Positions 49,795 to 59,699 of a stretch of 64,000 nucleotides of DNA are shown one piece after another (positions within the stretch are counted from its first letter, which is position 1; the number at the start of each line of letters is the position of its first letter). The stretch covers positions 340,178 through 404,177 of the forward strand of contig NZ_LOJI01000001.1 in the NCBI RefSeq assembly GCF_001595965.1. The letters are read 5' to 3'. The notes under the pieces are model-generated. The model saw nothing but the letters and a program-made list of their open reading frames with translations. It made no database searches and was not told where the DNA came from. The DNA comes from Polynucleobacter yangtzensis (GTDB lineage: Bacteria; Pseudomonadota; Gammaproteobacteria; Burkholderiales; Burkholderiaceae). The translations under genes were made by a program, and so were the position numbers.

Positions 49795-50862
49795 TTAATT
49801 CAGAATTTCTTTTAAAGCGGCGACGAGTTCGTTGCTTTGTTCATCTGTGCCGATCGTAATGCGCAAGAATTCTTCTATGCGTGCAGATTTAAAGTGACGA
49901 ACGATGATGCCACGATCACGCAAGGCCTGATAGAGCTCGGCTCCAGCATGCTGTGGGTGACGGGTAAAAATAAAGTTAGCAGTTGAAGGCAACGTTTCAA
50001 ATCCTAAAGCTTTGAGCTGCTCAACTAACTTAGTGCGGGTTTGAATGACCTTGGCTGAGGTTTCTTCAAGATGCGCCTGATCCTCAATAGCTGCAATAGC
50101 TCCGGCTTGAGCAAGGCGCCCTAGTGGGTAGGAGTTAAAACTATTTTTTACTCGTTCTAAGCCCTCAATTAAGTCGGGATGTCCAACAGCAAAGCCAACG
50201 CGCAAGCCAGCCAAGGCGCGTGATTTAGAAAGCGTATGAACAACTAGAAGATTTTCTGGACAGGCATTGCCGCGCAATAATGGAATGCAGGATTCAGTGC
50301 CGTAATCAACGTAGGCTTCATCGATAACTACTACGGAGTCTTTATTCCGAGATAACAAAGATTCGATTTCAGAGCGGGGAATAGATCTGCCGGTTGGGGC
50401 ATTTGGGTTGGGGAAAATAATTCCACCGTTGGGCTTTTTGAAGTCGGCAGTATTGATCTCAAAATTTTCACCCAGGGAAATCGTTTGGTATTCAATCCCA
50501 AAAAGCTTGCAGTAGACCGGATAGAAGCTATAAGTAATATCCGGAAAGTGGACTGGCTTACTTTGTTTGAGAAGCCCAGCAAAGACATGCGCTAAAACTT
50601 CATCCGAACCATTGCCTAAAAAAACTTGTTTTGGGTCTAGGCCATGCAATTTGGCGATGGCTTGTTTGAGGGCTGTACCTTCTGGATCAGGATAAAGGCG
50701 TAAATCCGCAGTATTTTGACTTTCAATGGCAGCTAGCGCCTTGGGCGATGGGCCATAAGGGCTTTCATTGGTGTTGAGTTTGACCAGCCGCTGCATTTGC
50801 GGTTGCTCCCCTGGAACGTAAGGGGTTAAGGTTTTAACAACAGGGCTCCAAAAACGGCTCAT
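49795..50862 (-). CDS. hisC: Histidinol-phosphate aminotransferase
   Basis: 355 residues. Fold-type I PLP enzyme converting imidazole-acetol phosphate to histidinol phosphate. The PLP lysine is Lys213 ([11 protein letters not shown]); NPNAPTG, DEAYVDY and the C-terminal R.LRITIG substrate motif are intact. The N-terminus [20 protein letters not shown] is that of the HisC encoded between hisD and hisB in Burkholderiales. Here it keeps that position but is on the opposite strand, with its own terminator and a divergent promoter region toward hisB. It should be complete and functional. Confidence 0.96.
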   Translation of the reverse strand: MSRFWSPVVKTLTPYVPGEQPQMQRLVKLNTNESPYGPSPKALAAIESQNTADLRLYPDPEGTALKQAIAKLHGLDPKQVFLGNGSDEVLAHVFAGLLKQSKPVHFPDITYSFYPVYCKLFGIEYQTISLGENFEINTADFKKPNGGIIFPNPNAPTGRSIPRSEIESLLSRNKDSVVVIDEAYVDYGTESCIPLLRGNACPENLLVVHTLSKSRALAGLRVGFAVGHPDLIEGLERVKNSFNSYPLGRLAQAGAIAAIEDQAHLEETSAKVIQTRTKLVEQLKALGFETLPSTANFIFTRHPQHAGAELYQALRDRGIIVRHFKSARIEEFLRITIGTDEQSNELVAALKEILN

Positions 50863-50910
50863 GAGGGTTCTCAGGTCAAAAATCGGGATGAAAGTGCTGC
50901 AATATCGATA

Positions 50911-50938
50911 TTTATATCTTCTCTAGGAATGATATTAT
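50911..50938 (+). promoter_or_regulatory. Possible hisB promoter in the hisC-hisB divergent gap
   Basis: TTTATA (50911-50916) and TATTAT (50933-50938) with a 16-bp spacer, in an AT-rich stretch. A promoter for hisB onward is needed because inverted hisC interrupts the unit. The reverse strand of the same stretch offers TATAAA for hisC. A short CGCC/GGCG hairpin (50958-50969) precedes hisB. Confidence 0.4.
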
Positions 50939-50978
50939 GAGGCTTCAATCAACACTTCGCCTCGCGGCGCAATGAAGC

Positions 50979-51566
50979 ATGCGGCAAGCCGACGTTACCC
51001 GAAACACTTCGGAAACCAAAATTCAGATTTCCATCAATTTAGATGGTTCCGGTAAGGCTGAGCTAGCCTCCGGAGTTCCTTTCCTCGACCATATGTTGGA
51101 TCAAATTGCCCGTCACGGCATGATTGACCTCAAAGTGGTTGCTAATGGCGATACCCATATTGATGATCACCACACTGTTGAAGATGTGGGAATTACCTTG
51201 GGCCAAGCCTTTGCTAAAGCGGTAGGCGATAAAGCTGGTATTACCCGTTATGGCCACTCTTATGTGCCTTTGGATGAGACTTTATCTCGTGTTGTCATCG
51301 ATTTCTCTGGGCGCCCTGGTTTGGAATTCAATGTTCCATTTACTCGTGCTCGCGTGGGTGATTTTGATGTTGATCTCAGCATTGAGTTCTTCCGTGGTTT
51401 TGTGAACCATGCTGGAGTGACTTTGCACATCGATAACTTGCGTGGCATCAACGCGCATCATCAGATTGAAACAGTGTTCAAGGCTTTTGGTCGCGCATTG
51501 CGTATGGCCTTGGCGGTAGATCCACGTGCATCCGGCTCTATTCCTTCAACCAAAGGCAGCCTCTAA
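50979..51566 (+). CDS. hisB: Imidazoleglycerol-phosphate dehydratase
   Basis: 195 residues, the single-function enzyme without the phosphatase half found in E. coli HisB. Mn-dependent dehydration of IGP. The two repeated metal motifs DDHHTVED and NAHHQIE, plus [13 protein letters not shown] and GHSYVPLDE, are intact. The ATG gives [15 protein letters not shown], as in other Burkholderiales. The ribosome-binding site is weak (GAAG two bases from the ATG). First gene of the second half of the his cluster. Confidence 0.96.
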   Translation: MRQADVTRNTSETKIQISINLDGSGKAELASGVPFLDHMLDQIARHGMIDLKVVANGDTHIDDHHTVEDVGITLGQAFAKAVGDKAGITRYGHSYVPLDETLSRVVIDFSGRPGLEFNVPFTRARVGDFDVDLSIEFFRGFVNHAGVTLHIDNLRGINAHHQIETVFKAFGRALRMALAVDPRASGSIPSTKGSL

Positions 51567-51615
51567 TCTAGATCATCTAGTTGCCAGTTAGATAACAGCA
51601 AAGATAGGCTCAATT

Positions 51616-52272
51616 TTGGCGCAAACCATTGCGATCGTTGATTATGGAATGGGCAATCTCCGTTCCGTGTATCAAGCATTTCATCATGTTGCACCTAATG
51701 ACAATGTCCTGATTGCACATCAGCCTGAAGAAATTCGCGCCGCTGATCGTGTGGTTTTGCCAGGTCAGGGCGCTATGCCAGATTGCATGAAGCACCTACA
51801 AGAGTCCGGTTTATTAGAGGCCTTGTTAGAGGCAGCTAAAAGCAAGCCGCTCTTGGGCGTTTGCGTTGGCGAGCAAATGCTATTTGATAGAAGTGCAGAG
51901 GTTCGTGCCACTGAGCAATGGACACCGTGCTTGGGCTTGATTCCTGGTGAAGTGCGCCGTTTTGATTTGGCTGGCAAGAAGCAGCCGGATGGATCTGCTT
52001 TTAAAGTACCGCATATGGGGTGGAATCAGGTCCGTCAGGATCAAAAGCACCCCCTTTGGTCTGGTATCCCGGATTTGACTAGTTTTTATTTTGTGCATAG
52101 CTACTATGTTGTGCCGCAGCGCAATGAAGATATTGCTGGTTCTACTGAATATGGCGATTGGTTTACTTCTGCAGTGGCGCGAGATAATATTTTTGCAACT
52201 CAATTTCATCCAGAAAAAAGTGCAGAATACGGATTAAAGCTTTATCAAAATTTTGTTTCTTGGCAACCTTAA
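51616..52272 (+). CDS. hisH: Imidazole glycerol phosphate synthase, glutaminase subunit HisH
   Basis: 218 residues. Class I amidotransferase releasing ammonia from glutamine for HisF. The nucleophile elbow GVCVGEQ and the His-Glu pair in QFHPEKS complete the triad. The start is TTG at 51616, giving [18 protein letters not shown], with AGG seven bases upstream; no ATG fits the family N-terminus. Followed by hisA after 18 bases. Confidence 0.96.
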   Translation: MAQTIAIVDYGMGNLRSVYQAFHHVAPNDNVLIAHQPEEIRAADRVVLPGQGAMPDCMKHLQESGLLEALLEAAKSKPLLGVCVGEQMLFDRSAEVRATEQWTPCLGLIPGEVRRFDLAGKKQPDGSAFKVPHMGWNQVRQDQKHPLWSGIPDLTSFYFVHSYYVVPQRNEDIAGSTEYGDWFTSAVARDNIFATQFHPEKSAEYGLKLYQNFVSWQP

Positions 52273-52290
52273 TATTTATTACTCTTTGCT

Positions 52291-53052
52291 ATGCTGCTCA
52301 TTCCCGCAATTGATCTAAAAGACGGCCACTGTGTTCGACTTGAACAAGGTGATATGGATAAGGCTACGGTTTTTTCTGAAGACCCTAGCGCGATGGCGGC
52401 GCATTGGATTAGCAAAGGTGCGCGTCGCTTGCACTTGGTAGATCTCAATGGCGCATTTGCTGGCAAGTTAAAAAATGAGTCTGCCATTAAATCTATTCTC
52501 AAGGCCGTAGGTAATGAGATCCCTGTGCAGTTGGGTGGCGGTATTCGTGATCTTGAGACGATAGAACGTTTGTTAGATGACGGCATCAGTACTGTCATTA
52601 TTGGTACTGCAGCAGTGAAGAATCCTGGTTTTGTGCAAGATGCTTGCACGGCATTCCCTGGGCATGTCATGGTGGGTCTTGATGCTCGTGATGGCAAAGT
52701 AGCTACGGATGGTTGGAGCAAAATCACCGGTCATGAAGTAATTGACCTTGCTAAGAAATTTGAAGACTGGGGTGTAGAAGCCATTATCTACACTGATATT
52801 GGGCGCGATGGCATGCTCAAAGGTGTGAACATTGATGCCACTGTGAAGTTGGCCCAAGCTATACGCATTCCGGTAATCGCTAGTGGCGGCTTATCGAATA
52901 ATCAAGATATCGATGCACTCTGCAAGGCAGAGGAAGAGGGTGTGATGGGTGTGATTGCTGGCCGCTCTATTTATGCTGGTGATCTCGATCTCGCTGCCGC
53001 ACAAAAATATGCTGATGAGTTAACACTCAAATATAAAAAGAAAATTATCTAG
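52291..53052 (+). CDS. hisA: ProFAR isomerase HisA
   Basis: 253 residues, a beta/alpha barrel carrying out the Amadori rearrangement of ProFAR to PRFAR. The N-terminal [21 protein letters not shown] with the catalytic Asp, the mid-barrel Asp in [11 protein letters not shown] and the phosphate loops GGGIRD and ASGGL are intact. The last base of its TAG stop is the first base of the hisF GTG start (TAGTG). Confidence 0.97.
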   Translation: MLLIPAIDLKDGHCVRLEQGDMDKATVFSEDPSAMAAHWISKGARRLHLVDLNGAFAGKLKNESAIKSILKAVGNEIPVQLGGGIRDLETIERLLDDGISTVIIGTAAVKNPGFVQDACTAFPGHVMVGLDARDGKVATDGWSKITGHEVIDLAKKFEDWGVEAIIYTDIGRDGMLKGVNIDATVKLAQAIRIPVIASGGLSNNQDIDALCKAEEEGVMGVIAGRSIYAGDLDLAAAQKYADELTLKYKKKII

Positions 53053-53810
53053 TGTTAACCAAGCGCATTATTCCTTGCCTCGATGTCACTGCGGGGCGTG
53101 TAGTTAAAGGTGTGAACTTTGTTGGTCTGCGCGATGCAGGTGACCCTGTCGAAATTGCAAAAAGATACAACACGCAAGGCGCAGACGAACTGACCTTCTT
53201 GGACATTACCGCAACATCTGATGGGCGCGATCTGATTCTGCACATCATTGAGGATGTGGCATCACAGGTATTTATTCCGCTGACTGTTGGCGGCGGCGTG
53301 CGTGCGGTTGCTGATGTGCGACGCTTACTCAACGCTGGCGCAGATAAAGTCAGCATGAATTCCTCTGCAGTTGCTAATCCAGATTTGGTTTCTGATGCGG
53401 CTGCGTATTACGGCTCTCAATGCATTGTGGTGGCGATTGACGCCAAGCAAACAGAAGCAGGTAATTGGGAAGTATTTACCCACGGCGGCAGAACAGCTAC
53501 TGGCATGGATGTAGTGGAGTGGGCCAAGGAGGTTGCTAAGCGTGGCGCTGGTGAGATTTTGCTAACCAGCATGAATCGTGACGGTAGCAAAGATGGTTTT
53601 GATTTGGCTCTTACTGCAGCAGTAAGTGATGCGGTTTCAGTGCCGGTTATTGCTTCTGGCGGAGTTGGTAATTTGCAGCATTTGGTAGATGGCATTACCA
53701 AAGGCCATGCAGATGCAGTCTTAGCTGCCAGCATCTTTCATTATGGTGAGTACACCGTTGGCCAGGCCAAGGAATATATGGCCGCCCAAGGAATCCCAGT
53801 TCGGATTTAA
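53052..53810 (+). CDS. hisF: Imidazole glycerol phosphate synthase, cyclase subunit HisF
   Basis: 252 residues, the barrel partner of HisH that makes IGP and [28 protein letters not shown] (catalytic Asp11), [19 protein letters not shown] (second catalytic Asp) and ASGGVG are intact. The GTG start is fused to the hisA stop (TAGTG), ensuring coupled translation. hisI follows after 52 bases. Confidence 0.97.
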   Translation: MLTKRIIPCLDVTAGRVVKGVNFVGLRDAGDPVEIAKRYNTQGADELTFLDITATSDGRDLILHIIEDVASQVFIPLTVGGGVRAVADVRRLLNAGADKVSMNSSAVANPDLVSDAAAYYGSQCIVVAIDAKQTEAGNWEVFTHGGRTATGMDVVEWAKEVAKRGAGEILLTSMNRDGSKDGFDLALTAAVSDAVSVPVIASGGVGNLQHLVDGITKGHADAVLAASIFHYGEYTVGQAKEYMAAQGIPVRI

Positions 53811-53862
53811 ACCGAATTCAGACTTTTTACTAAGTTTGAACCATTGCCTGTAAAGTTTAGGT

Positions 53863-54276
53863 ATGAGCAATTCTCAAAGCACTTTTACACCCATTCAAAA
53901 TCTGCAAGCTGGTTCATGGCTTGATGCTGTGACGTGGAATGAGCAAGGTTTAGTTCCGGCAATCGCCCAAGAGGTCGGTAGCAAAGATATCTTGATGATG
54001 GCTTGGATGAACCGCGATGCTCTTCTGGAAACATTGCGTTTGGGCGAGGCAGTCTACTGGACGCGCTCAAGGCAGAAGTTATGGCACAAAGGTGAAGAGT
54101 CTGGCCACACTCAAAAGGTAAAAGAAATCCGCCTAGATTGTGATGGCGACACGATTTTGCTATTGGTTGAGCAAAAAGATGGCATTGCCTGCCATACAGG
54201 TGAACATAGCTGCTTCTTTTTGCAGTGGGACTCTGCAAAAGCTGCTTGGGTTGATGAGTCCAAGAGTAAGAAGTAA
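53863..54276 (+). CDS. hisI: Phosphoribosyl-AMP cyclohydrolase
   Basis: 137 residues, only the cyclohydrolase domain (third step); E. coli fuses it with hisE, here they are separate genes. [51 protein letters not shown] and the zinc/Mg ligand cysteines in [11 protein letters not shown] match. The first ~25 residues are less conserved; ATG 53863 is the only good start. Confidence 0.96.
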   Translation: MSNSQSTFTPIQNLQAGSWLDAVTWNEQGLVPAIAQEVGSKDILMMAWMNRDALLETLRLGEAVYWTRSRQKLWHKGEESGHTQKVKEIRLDCDGDTILLLVEQKDGIACHTGEHSCFFLQWDSAKAAWVDESKSKK

Positions 54277-54313
54277 TACAAAGACCTTCTTGCAAAAGAC
54301 ATAAAATGATCCT

Positions 54314-54715
54314 ATGACTAGTTCTGCAAACAAACCCTCTAATCTGGACTCGGCCTTAGCCCATTTGGCTGACGTGGTCGATCAACGTCGTGATGCGTTT
54401 AAGGCGGGTCATGCAGATCCTAAAACTTCTTATACCGCTTTGCTCTTTTCAAAGGGTGACGATGGCATTTTGAAAAAGATTGGCGAAGAGGCGACTGAAG
54501 CGGTCATGGCCGCTAAGGATGCGCGTAACTCTAATTTGGCTCCCGACCAGCAAAAGTTGCTAGTTGGTGAAATGGCTGATTTATGGTTTCACTGCCTGAT
54601 TGCTCTGTCTCAATTCAATTTGCGCCCAGAAGATGTTATCGCCGAGCTTGATCGTCGCCTGGGAACTTCGGGCATCGAAGAGAAGGCCGCCAGAAAAGCA
54701 GCCGACAAAGAATAA
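54314..54715 (+). CDS. hisE: Phosphoribosyl-ATP pyrophosphatase
   Basis: 133 residues, an all-alpha MazG-like NTP pyrophosphohydrolase for the second step. [31 protein letters not shown] and the ELADL-like [14 protein letters not shown] carry the acidic Mg ligands. Last his gene, 37 bases after hisI. It is followed by an 11-bp tandem repeat before the HIT gene. Confidence 0.96.
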   Translation: MTSSANKPSNLDSALAHLADVVDQRRDAFKAGHADPKTSYTALLFSKGDDGILKKIGEEATEAVMAAKDARNSNLAPDQQKLLVGEMADLWFHCLIALSQFNLRPEDVIAELDRRLGTSGIEEKAARKAADKE

Positions 54716-54718
54716 ATT

Positions 54719-54751
54719 CGGAATAACTGCGGAATAACCACGGAATAAGCA
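54719..54751. repeat. Three 11-bp tandem repeats in the leader of the HIT gene
   Basis: Units start at 54719, 54730 and 54741; each begins CGGAATAA and differs only in the last three bases (CTG, CCA, GCA). The last base of the third unit is the A of the ATG at 54751, and its GGA lies six bases before that ATG as the ribosome-binding site. One unit is about one helical turn. Confidence 0.8.
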
Positions 54752-55107
54752 TGTCACACGATCCAAATTGCCTGTTTTGCAAGATTTCCCAGGGCTTAAT
54801 CCCCTCCCAGAAGGTTTATGAGGACGAGGAGATCTATGTTTTTAAAGACATTAATCCGGCAGCGCCTATCCATTTTTTGATGATTCCTAAAAAACATATA
54901 CCCATGTTGGAGTCCGCAGAAAGCGTAGATACCCCTTTGCTGGGTAGAATGATGGAATTAGCGCCCCGTCTTGCCAAAGAACAGGGTTGCCGTCCCGGTA
55001 AGGATGGCGGCTTTAGATTGATGGTGAATAATGGTGCAGATGGTGGGCAGGAGGTTTATCACTTGCACTTGCATGTGATGGGCGGTCCCCGCCCCTGGAA
55101 AAAATAA
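54751..55107 (+). CDS. HIT-family nucleotide hydrolase (HinT-like)
   Basis: 118 residues. The histidine triad HLHLHVMGG with its active-site His lies near the C-terminus; the N-terminal [33 protein letters not shown] block marks the HinT group, purine phosphoramidase enzymes. It often lies between hisE and tatA in betaproteobacteria, as here. The substrate in the cell is not known. Its leader holds the tandem repeat. Confidence 0.93.
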   Translation: MSHDPNCLFCKISQGLIPSQKVYEDEEIYVFKDINPAAPIHFLMIPKKHIPMLESAESVDTPLLGRMMELAPRLAKEQGCRPGKDGGFRLMVNNGADGGQEVYHLHLHVMGGPRPWKK

Positions 55108-55123
55108 TCCAAGGAGATTAAAG

Positions 55124-55345
55124 ATGGGTTCATTTAGCATTTGGCATTGGTTAATTGTGTTGGTGATCGTGATGTTGGTATTTGGTACCAAAAAATTACG
55201 CAACATTGGTCAAGACTTGGGTGGTGCTGTTAAGGGTTTTAAGGATGGTATGAAAGCTTCTGATGAGCCTAAAGAGCAAATTCAACAAAGTTCTGCAGCA
55301 ACAGAGAAGACTGTTGATGTCCAGGCAAAAGACGTAAACAAATAA
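55124..55345 (+). CDS. tatA: Sec-independent translocase subunit TatA
   Basis: 73 residues. One N-terminal membrane helix (about 5-20), the FGTKKLR hinge and amphipathic helix ([18 protein letters not shown]), then a polar tail. Many TatA copies form the pore for folded twin-arginine substrates. AAGGAGAT lies before the ATG. First of tatABC; PetA (Rieske), encoded later in the window, is a typical Tat client. Confidence 0.96.
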   Translation: MGSFSIWHWLIVLVIVMLVFGTKKLRNIGQDLGGAVKGFKDGMKASDEPKEQIQQSSAATEKTVDVQAKDVNK

Positions 55346-55395
55346 AATTTCTGAAGCGCGATAGAAACTCATGCAGCTTTTAAACGACTGGTTAA

Positions 55396-55872
55396 ATGAT
55401 TGATCTCGGAGTTTCAAAGCTTGCGCTAATTGCTGTGGTTGCTTTGGTCGTAGTTGGGCCTGAGCGTTTGCCAAAAGTTGCTCGCATGGCAGGTAATTTG
55501 TTTGGGCGTGCACAACGCTATATGGCTGACGTCAAATCTGAGGTCAACCGCCAGATGGAAGTAGAAGAGTTTAAAAAGTTTCGAGAAGAAACGACTGCCA
55601 CTCTCAAAGAAGTTGAAAATAGCATTGGTTCGACTGTTCAAGAGGCGGGCGCAAACTTAAGTGACCAGGCTGATATTTTTGAGACCAATTTCGAAAAGCC
55701 GCCACTAGATGAAAAAGAGGTCCTTCGCAAAAGCAAGCGCCAAGGCCGCAATAGCTGGGGCGTTCGCCGTGCTGCAAGACCAGTTTGGTTTAAACGCTCC
55801 GCAGGTATTCGCACTCGTGTGCAATCTGGCGCAGCCAGAATGAAGCGCTTTCATCACACCGCTGGCAAATAA
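55396..55872 (+). CDS. tatB: Sec-independent translocase subunit TatB
   Basis: 158 residues. N-terminal helix with the TatB glutamate (MIDLGVSKLALIAVVALVVVGPERLP), an amphipathic helix, then a long tail. The last ~45 residues are strongly basic (many Arg/Lys, with RRAARPVWFKRS and RTRVQSGAARMKR), as in other Burkholderiales TatB. TatB with TatC forms the signal-peptide receptor. Fifty bases after tatA, 39 before tatC. Confidence 0.95.
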   Translation: MIDLGVSKLALIAVVALVVVGPERLPKVARMAGNLFGRAQRYMADVKSEVNRQMEVEEFKKFREETTATLKEVENSIGSTVQEAGANLSDQADIFETNFEKPPLDEKEVLRKSKRQGRNSWGVRRAARPVWFKRSAGIRTRVQSGAARMKRFHHTAGK

Positions 55873-55911
55873 AAACAATAGTAAAAAGCAAAAGAATAAA
55901 AATATCTACGC

Positions 55912-56694
55912 ATGACTGATAAGAATTCAACTGAAGACTCGGGATTACAAGAAACATTTCTATCCCACTTATTTGAATTACGTGATCGCGTAATTAAATC
56001 AGCGCTTGCAATTATTGTTGTCTTCGTATGTTTGGTTTATTGGGCGCCTGATATTTTTCATCTGTTTGCGCAGCCTTTGCTTGAGTCATTGCCGGCAGGC
56101 GGCAAGATGATAGTGACTGATGTTACTGGTTCCTTCTTTGTGCCGATGAAGGTAACCATGCTGGTTGCTTTTCTGATTGCACTACCTGTGGTGATTTATC
56201 AGCTCTGGGCTTTTATTGCGCCTGGTCTATATCTGCATGAAAGAAAGCTCATTCTTCCTTTGGTAGTGAGTAGCTATAGCCTCTTTATTTTTGGTATGGC
56301 TTTTGCTTATTTCTTGGTATTCCCAACCGTATTTAACTTTATGGCTAGTTATAACGCGCCATTGGGTGCAGAGATGTCTACGGACATCGATAAATACCTT
56401 GGTTTTGCTATGAATACCTTTTTGGCTTTTGGCATTACCTTTGAGGTGCCTGTAGTGGTAGTTGTTTTGGTGCGCATGGGTATGGTGCCTTTAGCAAAGC
56501 TGAAAGAGATTCGGCCTTACGTGATTGTGGGCGCCTTTGTGATCTCGGCAATCGTGACCCCTCCAGATGTTCTTTCTCAGTTGCTTTTGGCGGTGCCGAT
56601 GACTCTTCTCTATGAATTAGGGTTATTTATTGCACGCTTCTATGTGCCCAAGCCTTCAGAGGATGAAGCTAAGGCAGAGGGTTCTGCGGCTTAA
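55912..56694 (+). CDS. tatC: Sec-independent translocase subunit TatC
   Basis: 260 residues, six membrane segments. The N-terminal FLSHLFELRDRVIKS motif that contacts the twin-arginine signal, the PVVIYQLWAFIAPGLY..E block and the periplasmic acidic residue region are intact. Primary receptor of the Tat pathway. Its TAA stop overlaps the stop of the convergent Sel1-repeat gene in TTAA, leaving no terminator. Confidence 0.97.
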   Translation: MTDKNSTEDSGLQETFLSHLFELRDRVIKSALAIIVVFVCLVYWAPDIFHLFAQPLLESLPAGGKMIVTDVTGSFFVPMKVTMLVAFLIALPVVIYQLWAFIAPGLYLHERKLILPLVVSSYSLFIFGMAFAYFLVFPTVFNFMASYNAPLGAEMSTDIDKYLGFAMNTFLAFGITFEVPVVVVVLVRMGMVPLAKLKEIRPYVIVGAFVISAIVTPPDVLSQLLLAVPMTLLYELGLFIARFYVPKPSEDEAKAEGSAA

Positions 56695-58154
56695 TTAGCC
56701 TCTGTATCAACGGCTTGGTTTTCGAAAGTCGTCTTTAGCCAGTCAGTAACCCGATCAAAGCGATAACGTCTTTGACGAAGATTACCTTCGAGATCTATTT
56801 CTGAGCCAGCAAAAGCTTTGCCAGCTGCCAAAAGGGCGCGGCGCTGCTGAATCGTTTCAATCTGAATCAATCTCGGTAATATCTTGGGGAGTTCCCAGCG
56901 AATATCAACCACTACACAGTGCTCATGCTGTAGTTGCCCAACTTCACACAGCAATAACTCTGCCTTAGTGAAATTAAATTGATTTGCAATGATGATGCGG
57001 TGACAGAGTAATAACCAATCTTCCTCTAGTTTGTGCTCAGCATGATGATTAACGGCCTTTTCAGCATATTGGGCTAATTCAAACCATTCATTTGTTTTCG
57101 GGTTTGGACAGCTTTCTAAAATTTTGCTCAGTAACTCTTTTGCTTCAGAAACTCCTTGCTGCTGTGCTTGCCATACCCAGTAAGAGGCTTGAAGGCCACG
57201 CACCTTTTCATCACTCTTTTCACGTTTGCGCCAGAGATTGGCGCCTTTACGAAGTTGTGCCTGTGCATGGCCTAGATCTGCAGCGCGGTCAAAACAGCGA
57301 TCACTTTCTGTGGCGTTGTATCCAGAAAATTGTGGACGGCGATAAATTTCACCAAGCGCAAACCAAGCATCACGATCACCGTCTTTGGCAGCAAGCTCTA
57401 GCCAGTGAGCTGCTTTCTTCAGCGAGGCATTTGATTTACCTTCCTCTATATCTACTTTGCCATCTAGTTGAGCAAGGCGTAAACCTAGAGTCAGCTTTGC
57501 AACTGTTAAGCCCAGCTCCGCAGCTTGATTCAGCGCGTCTTCATTCTGCTCATCAAGCCAAACCTTCCATAGCGAAGAAAGAGCTTCATTCTTTGGTTGA
57601 AGTTTGATGAGTAACTCTTTTGCGTTAGAAGCAAAAGCAGACTCACCGTTAGCCAATTCTTGCAAATATTCTTTGGCCAGCTTTTGAATGCCAACAAAAT
57701 CTAAGGAAGAAAGTTTTTGAATGGAAGTCGGCGAACTTTTCTTTTTGAGCCAATCGACCAGCTGAGTTTGGATTTCTTGATTAGCCGGGTTCACTAATAA
57801 ATTAACTAATTGCCATTTAGCTGAAAGACTCGAATAAGTGGAGTCTCCAGCTTCAGCTAGCTTCCAGAATGAGTGCCAGCCAAACTCAAAAGCTGGGGAA
57901 TTGAATGTTTCTGCGAGCGGAATATTGGCAACCTGGCTTAAAAGGCCCAGGATCTCCGCGCTACTTGAGCTTTGATTCTCAAGTAGTTGATTTGTAATAG
58001 AAAAATACGATTTTTCCAGCCAAATCAATGCATTAGATGGTTGGATTGGCGTCTTAAATGCACCGGTAAGATAGGTCTGCGCCAATTTTTGTTGCGCAGA
58101 AACATCGCCTAAACGTGCAGAACTGAGGATTTTTAAGAATTCGCGACTTGCCAT
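56691..58154 (-). CDS. Sel1-like repeat (TPR-type) protein of unknown function
   Basis: 487 residues from ATG 58154. Residues up to about 360 are Sel1/TPR-like helical repeats: the clearest are AAHWLELAAKDGDRDAWFALGEIYRRP, CFDRAADLGHAQAQLRKGANLW and ASYWVWQAQQQGVSEAKELL. No signal peptide or membrane helix, so probably a cytosolic scaffold. No catalytic motif was found. The frame is open 32 codons further upstream with two Met codons, but neither has a ribosome-binding site; ATG 58154 has none either. Convergent with tatC (stops overlap). Confidence 0.75.
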   Translation of the reverse strand: MASREFLKILSSARLGDVSAQQKLAQTYLTGAFKTPIQPSNALIWLEKSYFSITNQLLENQSSSSAEILGLLSQVANIPLAETFNSPAFEFGWHSFWKLAEAGDSTYSSLSAKWQLVNLLVNPANQEIQTQLVDWLKKKSSPTSIQKLSSLDFVGIQKLAKEYLQELANGESAFASNAKELLIKLQPKNEALSSLWKVWLDEQNEDALNQAAELGLTVAKLTLGLRLAQLDGKVDIEEGKSNASLKKAAHWLELAAKDGDRDAWFALGEIYRRPQFSGYNATESDRCFDRAADLGHAQAQLRKGANLWRKREKSDEKVRGLQASYWVWQAQQQGVSEAKELLSKILESCPNPKTNEWFELAQYAEKAVNHHAEHKLEEDWLLLCHRIIIANQFNFTKAELLLCEVGQLQHEHCVVVDIRWELPKILPRLIQIETIQQRRALLAAGKAFAGSEIDLEGNLRQRRYRFDRVTDWLKTTFENQAVDTEAN

Positions 58155-58243
58155 ATGACAATTTTGGCATCTGAGGGCCATAAAAGACAGAAAAGAGGGG
58201 TCTTGTTGCCGAGATACAACGAAGAAAGCCAAAAAACTACCTT

Positions 58244-58270
58244 TTGACAAGCAAAAAGAGCTCCTAAATA
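58244..58270 (+). promoter_or_regulatory. Possible porin promoter
   Basis: A perfect TTGACA (58244-58249) is followed by TAAATA (58265-58270), but the spacer is only 15 bp. About 90 bases upstream of the porin start. Confidence 0.35.
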
Positions 58271-58362
58271 CCCTGAACCCCAGTCTGGCGAAGCAAAAGA
58301 AGCAAAATTCGTAAGTCCCAGTTTTATTTGGGCATTACTTTTAATTTTTGGAGATTTAAAGA

Positions 58363-59607
58363 ATGAAAAAATCGCTATTAGCAGTTGCAGCTATCGGTGC
58401 ATTTGCATCTGCTGCTCAAGCTCAGTCATCCGTGACTGTGTATGGTATTTTGGACGTTGGTTACAGTGGCGTATCTAGCCGCGCACCTGCTGGTACAGCG
58501 GCTGTTCAGGGTAACGGTCCAGCAACAGTTAAAACAAACACAAACCAGTTTAGCCAGTCTGCTGAAACTTCAAGCCGTATCGGTTTCAAAGGTACTGAAG
58601 ATTTAGGTGGTGGTTCATCTGCATTCTTTACTGCAGAATTCGGCCTCCAACCAGAGAACACAACTTGGGCTCCTAACAACCGTCAAACTTTCGTTGGTTT
58701 GAAGAAGAACGGTATTGGTCAAGCTTCTATCGGTACACAGTACACAGCATTATGGCTGAACGCGTTGAACCCAACTGACCCAGGCGCAGCCAACAACGTT
58801 GCTGGTAGCATCATTCGTCCAGTTGGTGTTACAACTGCAACCGATGGTCAAGGCGCTGCTTCTACTGCAGTAACTATTTTGACAACTAACAGCTTGTACG
58901 CTGAAACAGCTCGTATGGCTGGTTTCCGTTTGGCTGCTAACTACGTACAAAATGCATCTGACATTACACAGCGTACGCAAGCTGCAGTTGCTCAGTCTGC
59001 AGGTACACTTGGTTCAACTGCAACCACTGTTGGTGGAAGCAATAACTTCTCTGGTGCAAGTATTTCTGCTGATTACACATGGCAAAAGTTGTTGGTTGCT
59101 GCTGCGTACTCTAATTTCAAGCAAGAGCAAATCCAGGGTGCGGCAGCTTCTTTCACAGCAGCCGGCGCATTTCCTTCAACTCCAGTAACAGTTTCAAGCA
59201 CAACAAACACTGGTGATACTCAGTACTACGGTGGTGCAACTTATGACTTTGGTATTTTGAAGGCATATGCTAACTACGTAAATCGTAAGATTACTTCTGC
59301 CACTAACTCTAACCAGTACCTCAAGCGTACTGGTCAACAGATCGGTGTTCGTAGCTACATTACCCCAACAATCGAAGCTTGGGCTTCTGCTGGTGTAGGT
59401 CGTTACCAGGCTTTTGGCGTAGGTGAGCCAACAGCTAACATCACTGCATACCAGTTAGGTACTAACTACTACTTGAGCAAGCGTACAAACTTGTACGGTA
59501 TTTTTGGCCACAGCCAAACTTCCTCAGTTAACGGTGGTACTGTAGTTGGCGCGCAAGCTGGTTCTGCAATCAGCCAATACGCTCTTGGCGTACGTCACAC
59601 TTTCTAA
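58363..59607 (+). CDS. Outer-membrane porin, Burkholderiales type
   Basis: 414 residues. Signal peptide (MKKSLLAVAAIGAFASAAQA, cut before QSS), then a 16-strand type beta barrel starting SSVTVYGILDVGYSG and ending in the C-terminal Phe motif YALGVRHTF needed for BAM recognition. Internal marks SSRIGFKGTEDLGGGSSAFFTAEFGL and RQTFVGLKKNGIG are typical of general porins of this group. TTGGAGAT about seven bases before the ATG. The codon choice looks like a highly expressed gene. It has its own strong terminator. Confidence 0.95.
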   Translation: MKKSLLAVAAIGAFASAAQAQSSVTVYGILDVGYSGVSSRAPAGTAAVQGNGPATVKTNTNQFSQSAETSSRIGFKGTEDLGGGSSAFFTAEFGLQPENTTWAPNNRQTFVGLKKNGIGQASIGTQYTALWLNALNPTDPGAANNVAGSIIRPVGVTTATDGQGAASTAVTILTTNSLYAETARMAGFRLAANYVQNASDITQRTQAAVAQSAGTLGSTATTVGGSNNFSGASISADYTWQKLLVAAAYSNFKQEQIQGAAASFTAAGAFPSTPVTVSSTTNTGDTQYYGGATYDFGILKAYANYVNRKITSATNSNQYLKRTGQQIGVRSYITPTIEAWASAGVGRYQAFGVGEPTANITAYQLGTNYYLSKRTNLYGIFGHSQTSSVNGGTVVGAQAGSAISQYALGVRHTF

Positions 59608-59653
59608 TTGAATGCTAGCTAACGCTAGTAAACAATTAGTTAGGTATTAAATT

Positions 59654-59683
59654 AACCCGCTGTGGCAACACAGCGGGTTTTTT
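59654..59683 (+). terminator. Terminator after the porin gene
   Basis: AACCCGCTGTG (59654-59664) pairs perfectly with CACAGCGGGTT (59669-59679) around a GCAA tetraloop, with T at 59678-59683. It lies only 17 bases before the next gene. Confidence 0.92.
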
Positions 59684-59699
59684 CATTAGGAAGTTATAT

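Noticed and set aside
54719-54751. CRISPR-like repeat array
   Set aside because: Only three contiguous 11-bp units without spacers and no cas genes nearby.
57092-57607. 171-codon plus-strand frame opposite the Sel1-repeat gene
   Set aside because: The minus-strand frame is longer, has repeat structure and a sensible end next to tatC; the plus-strand frame has no motif or ribosome-binding site.
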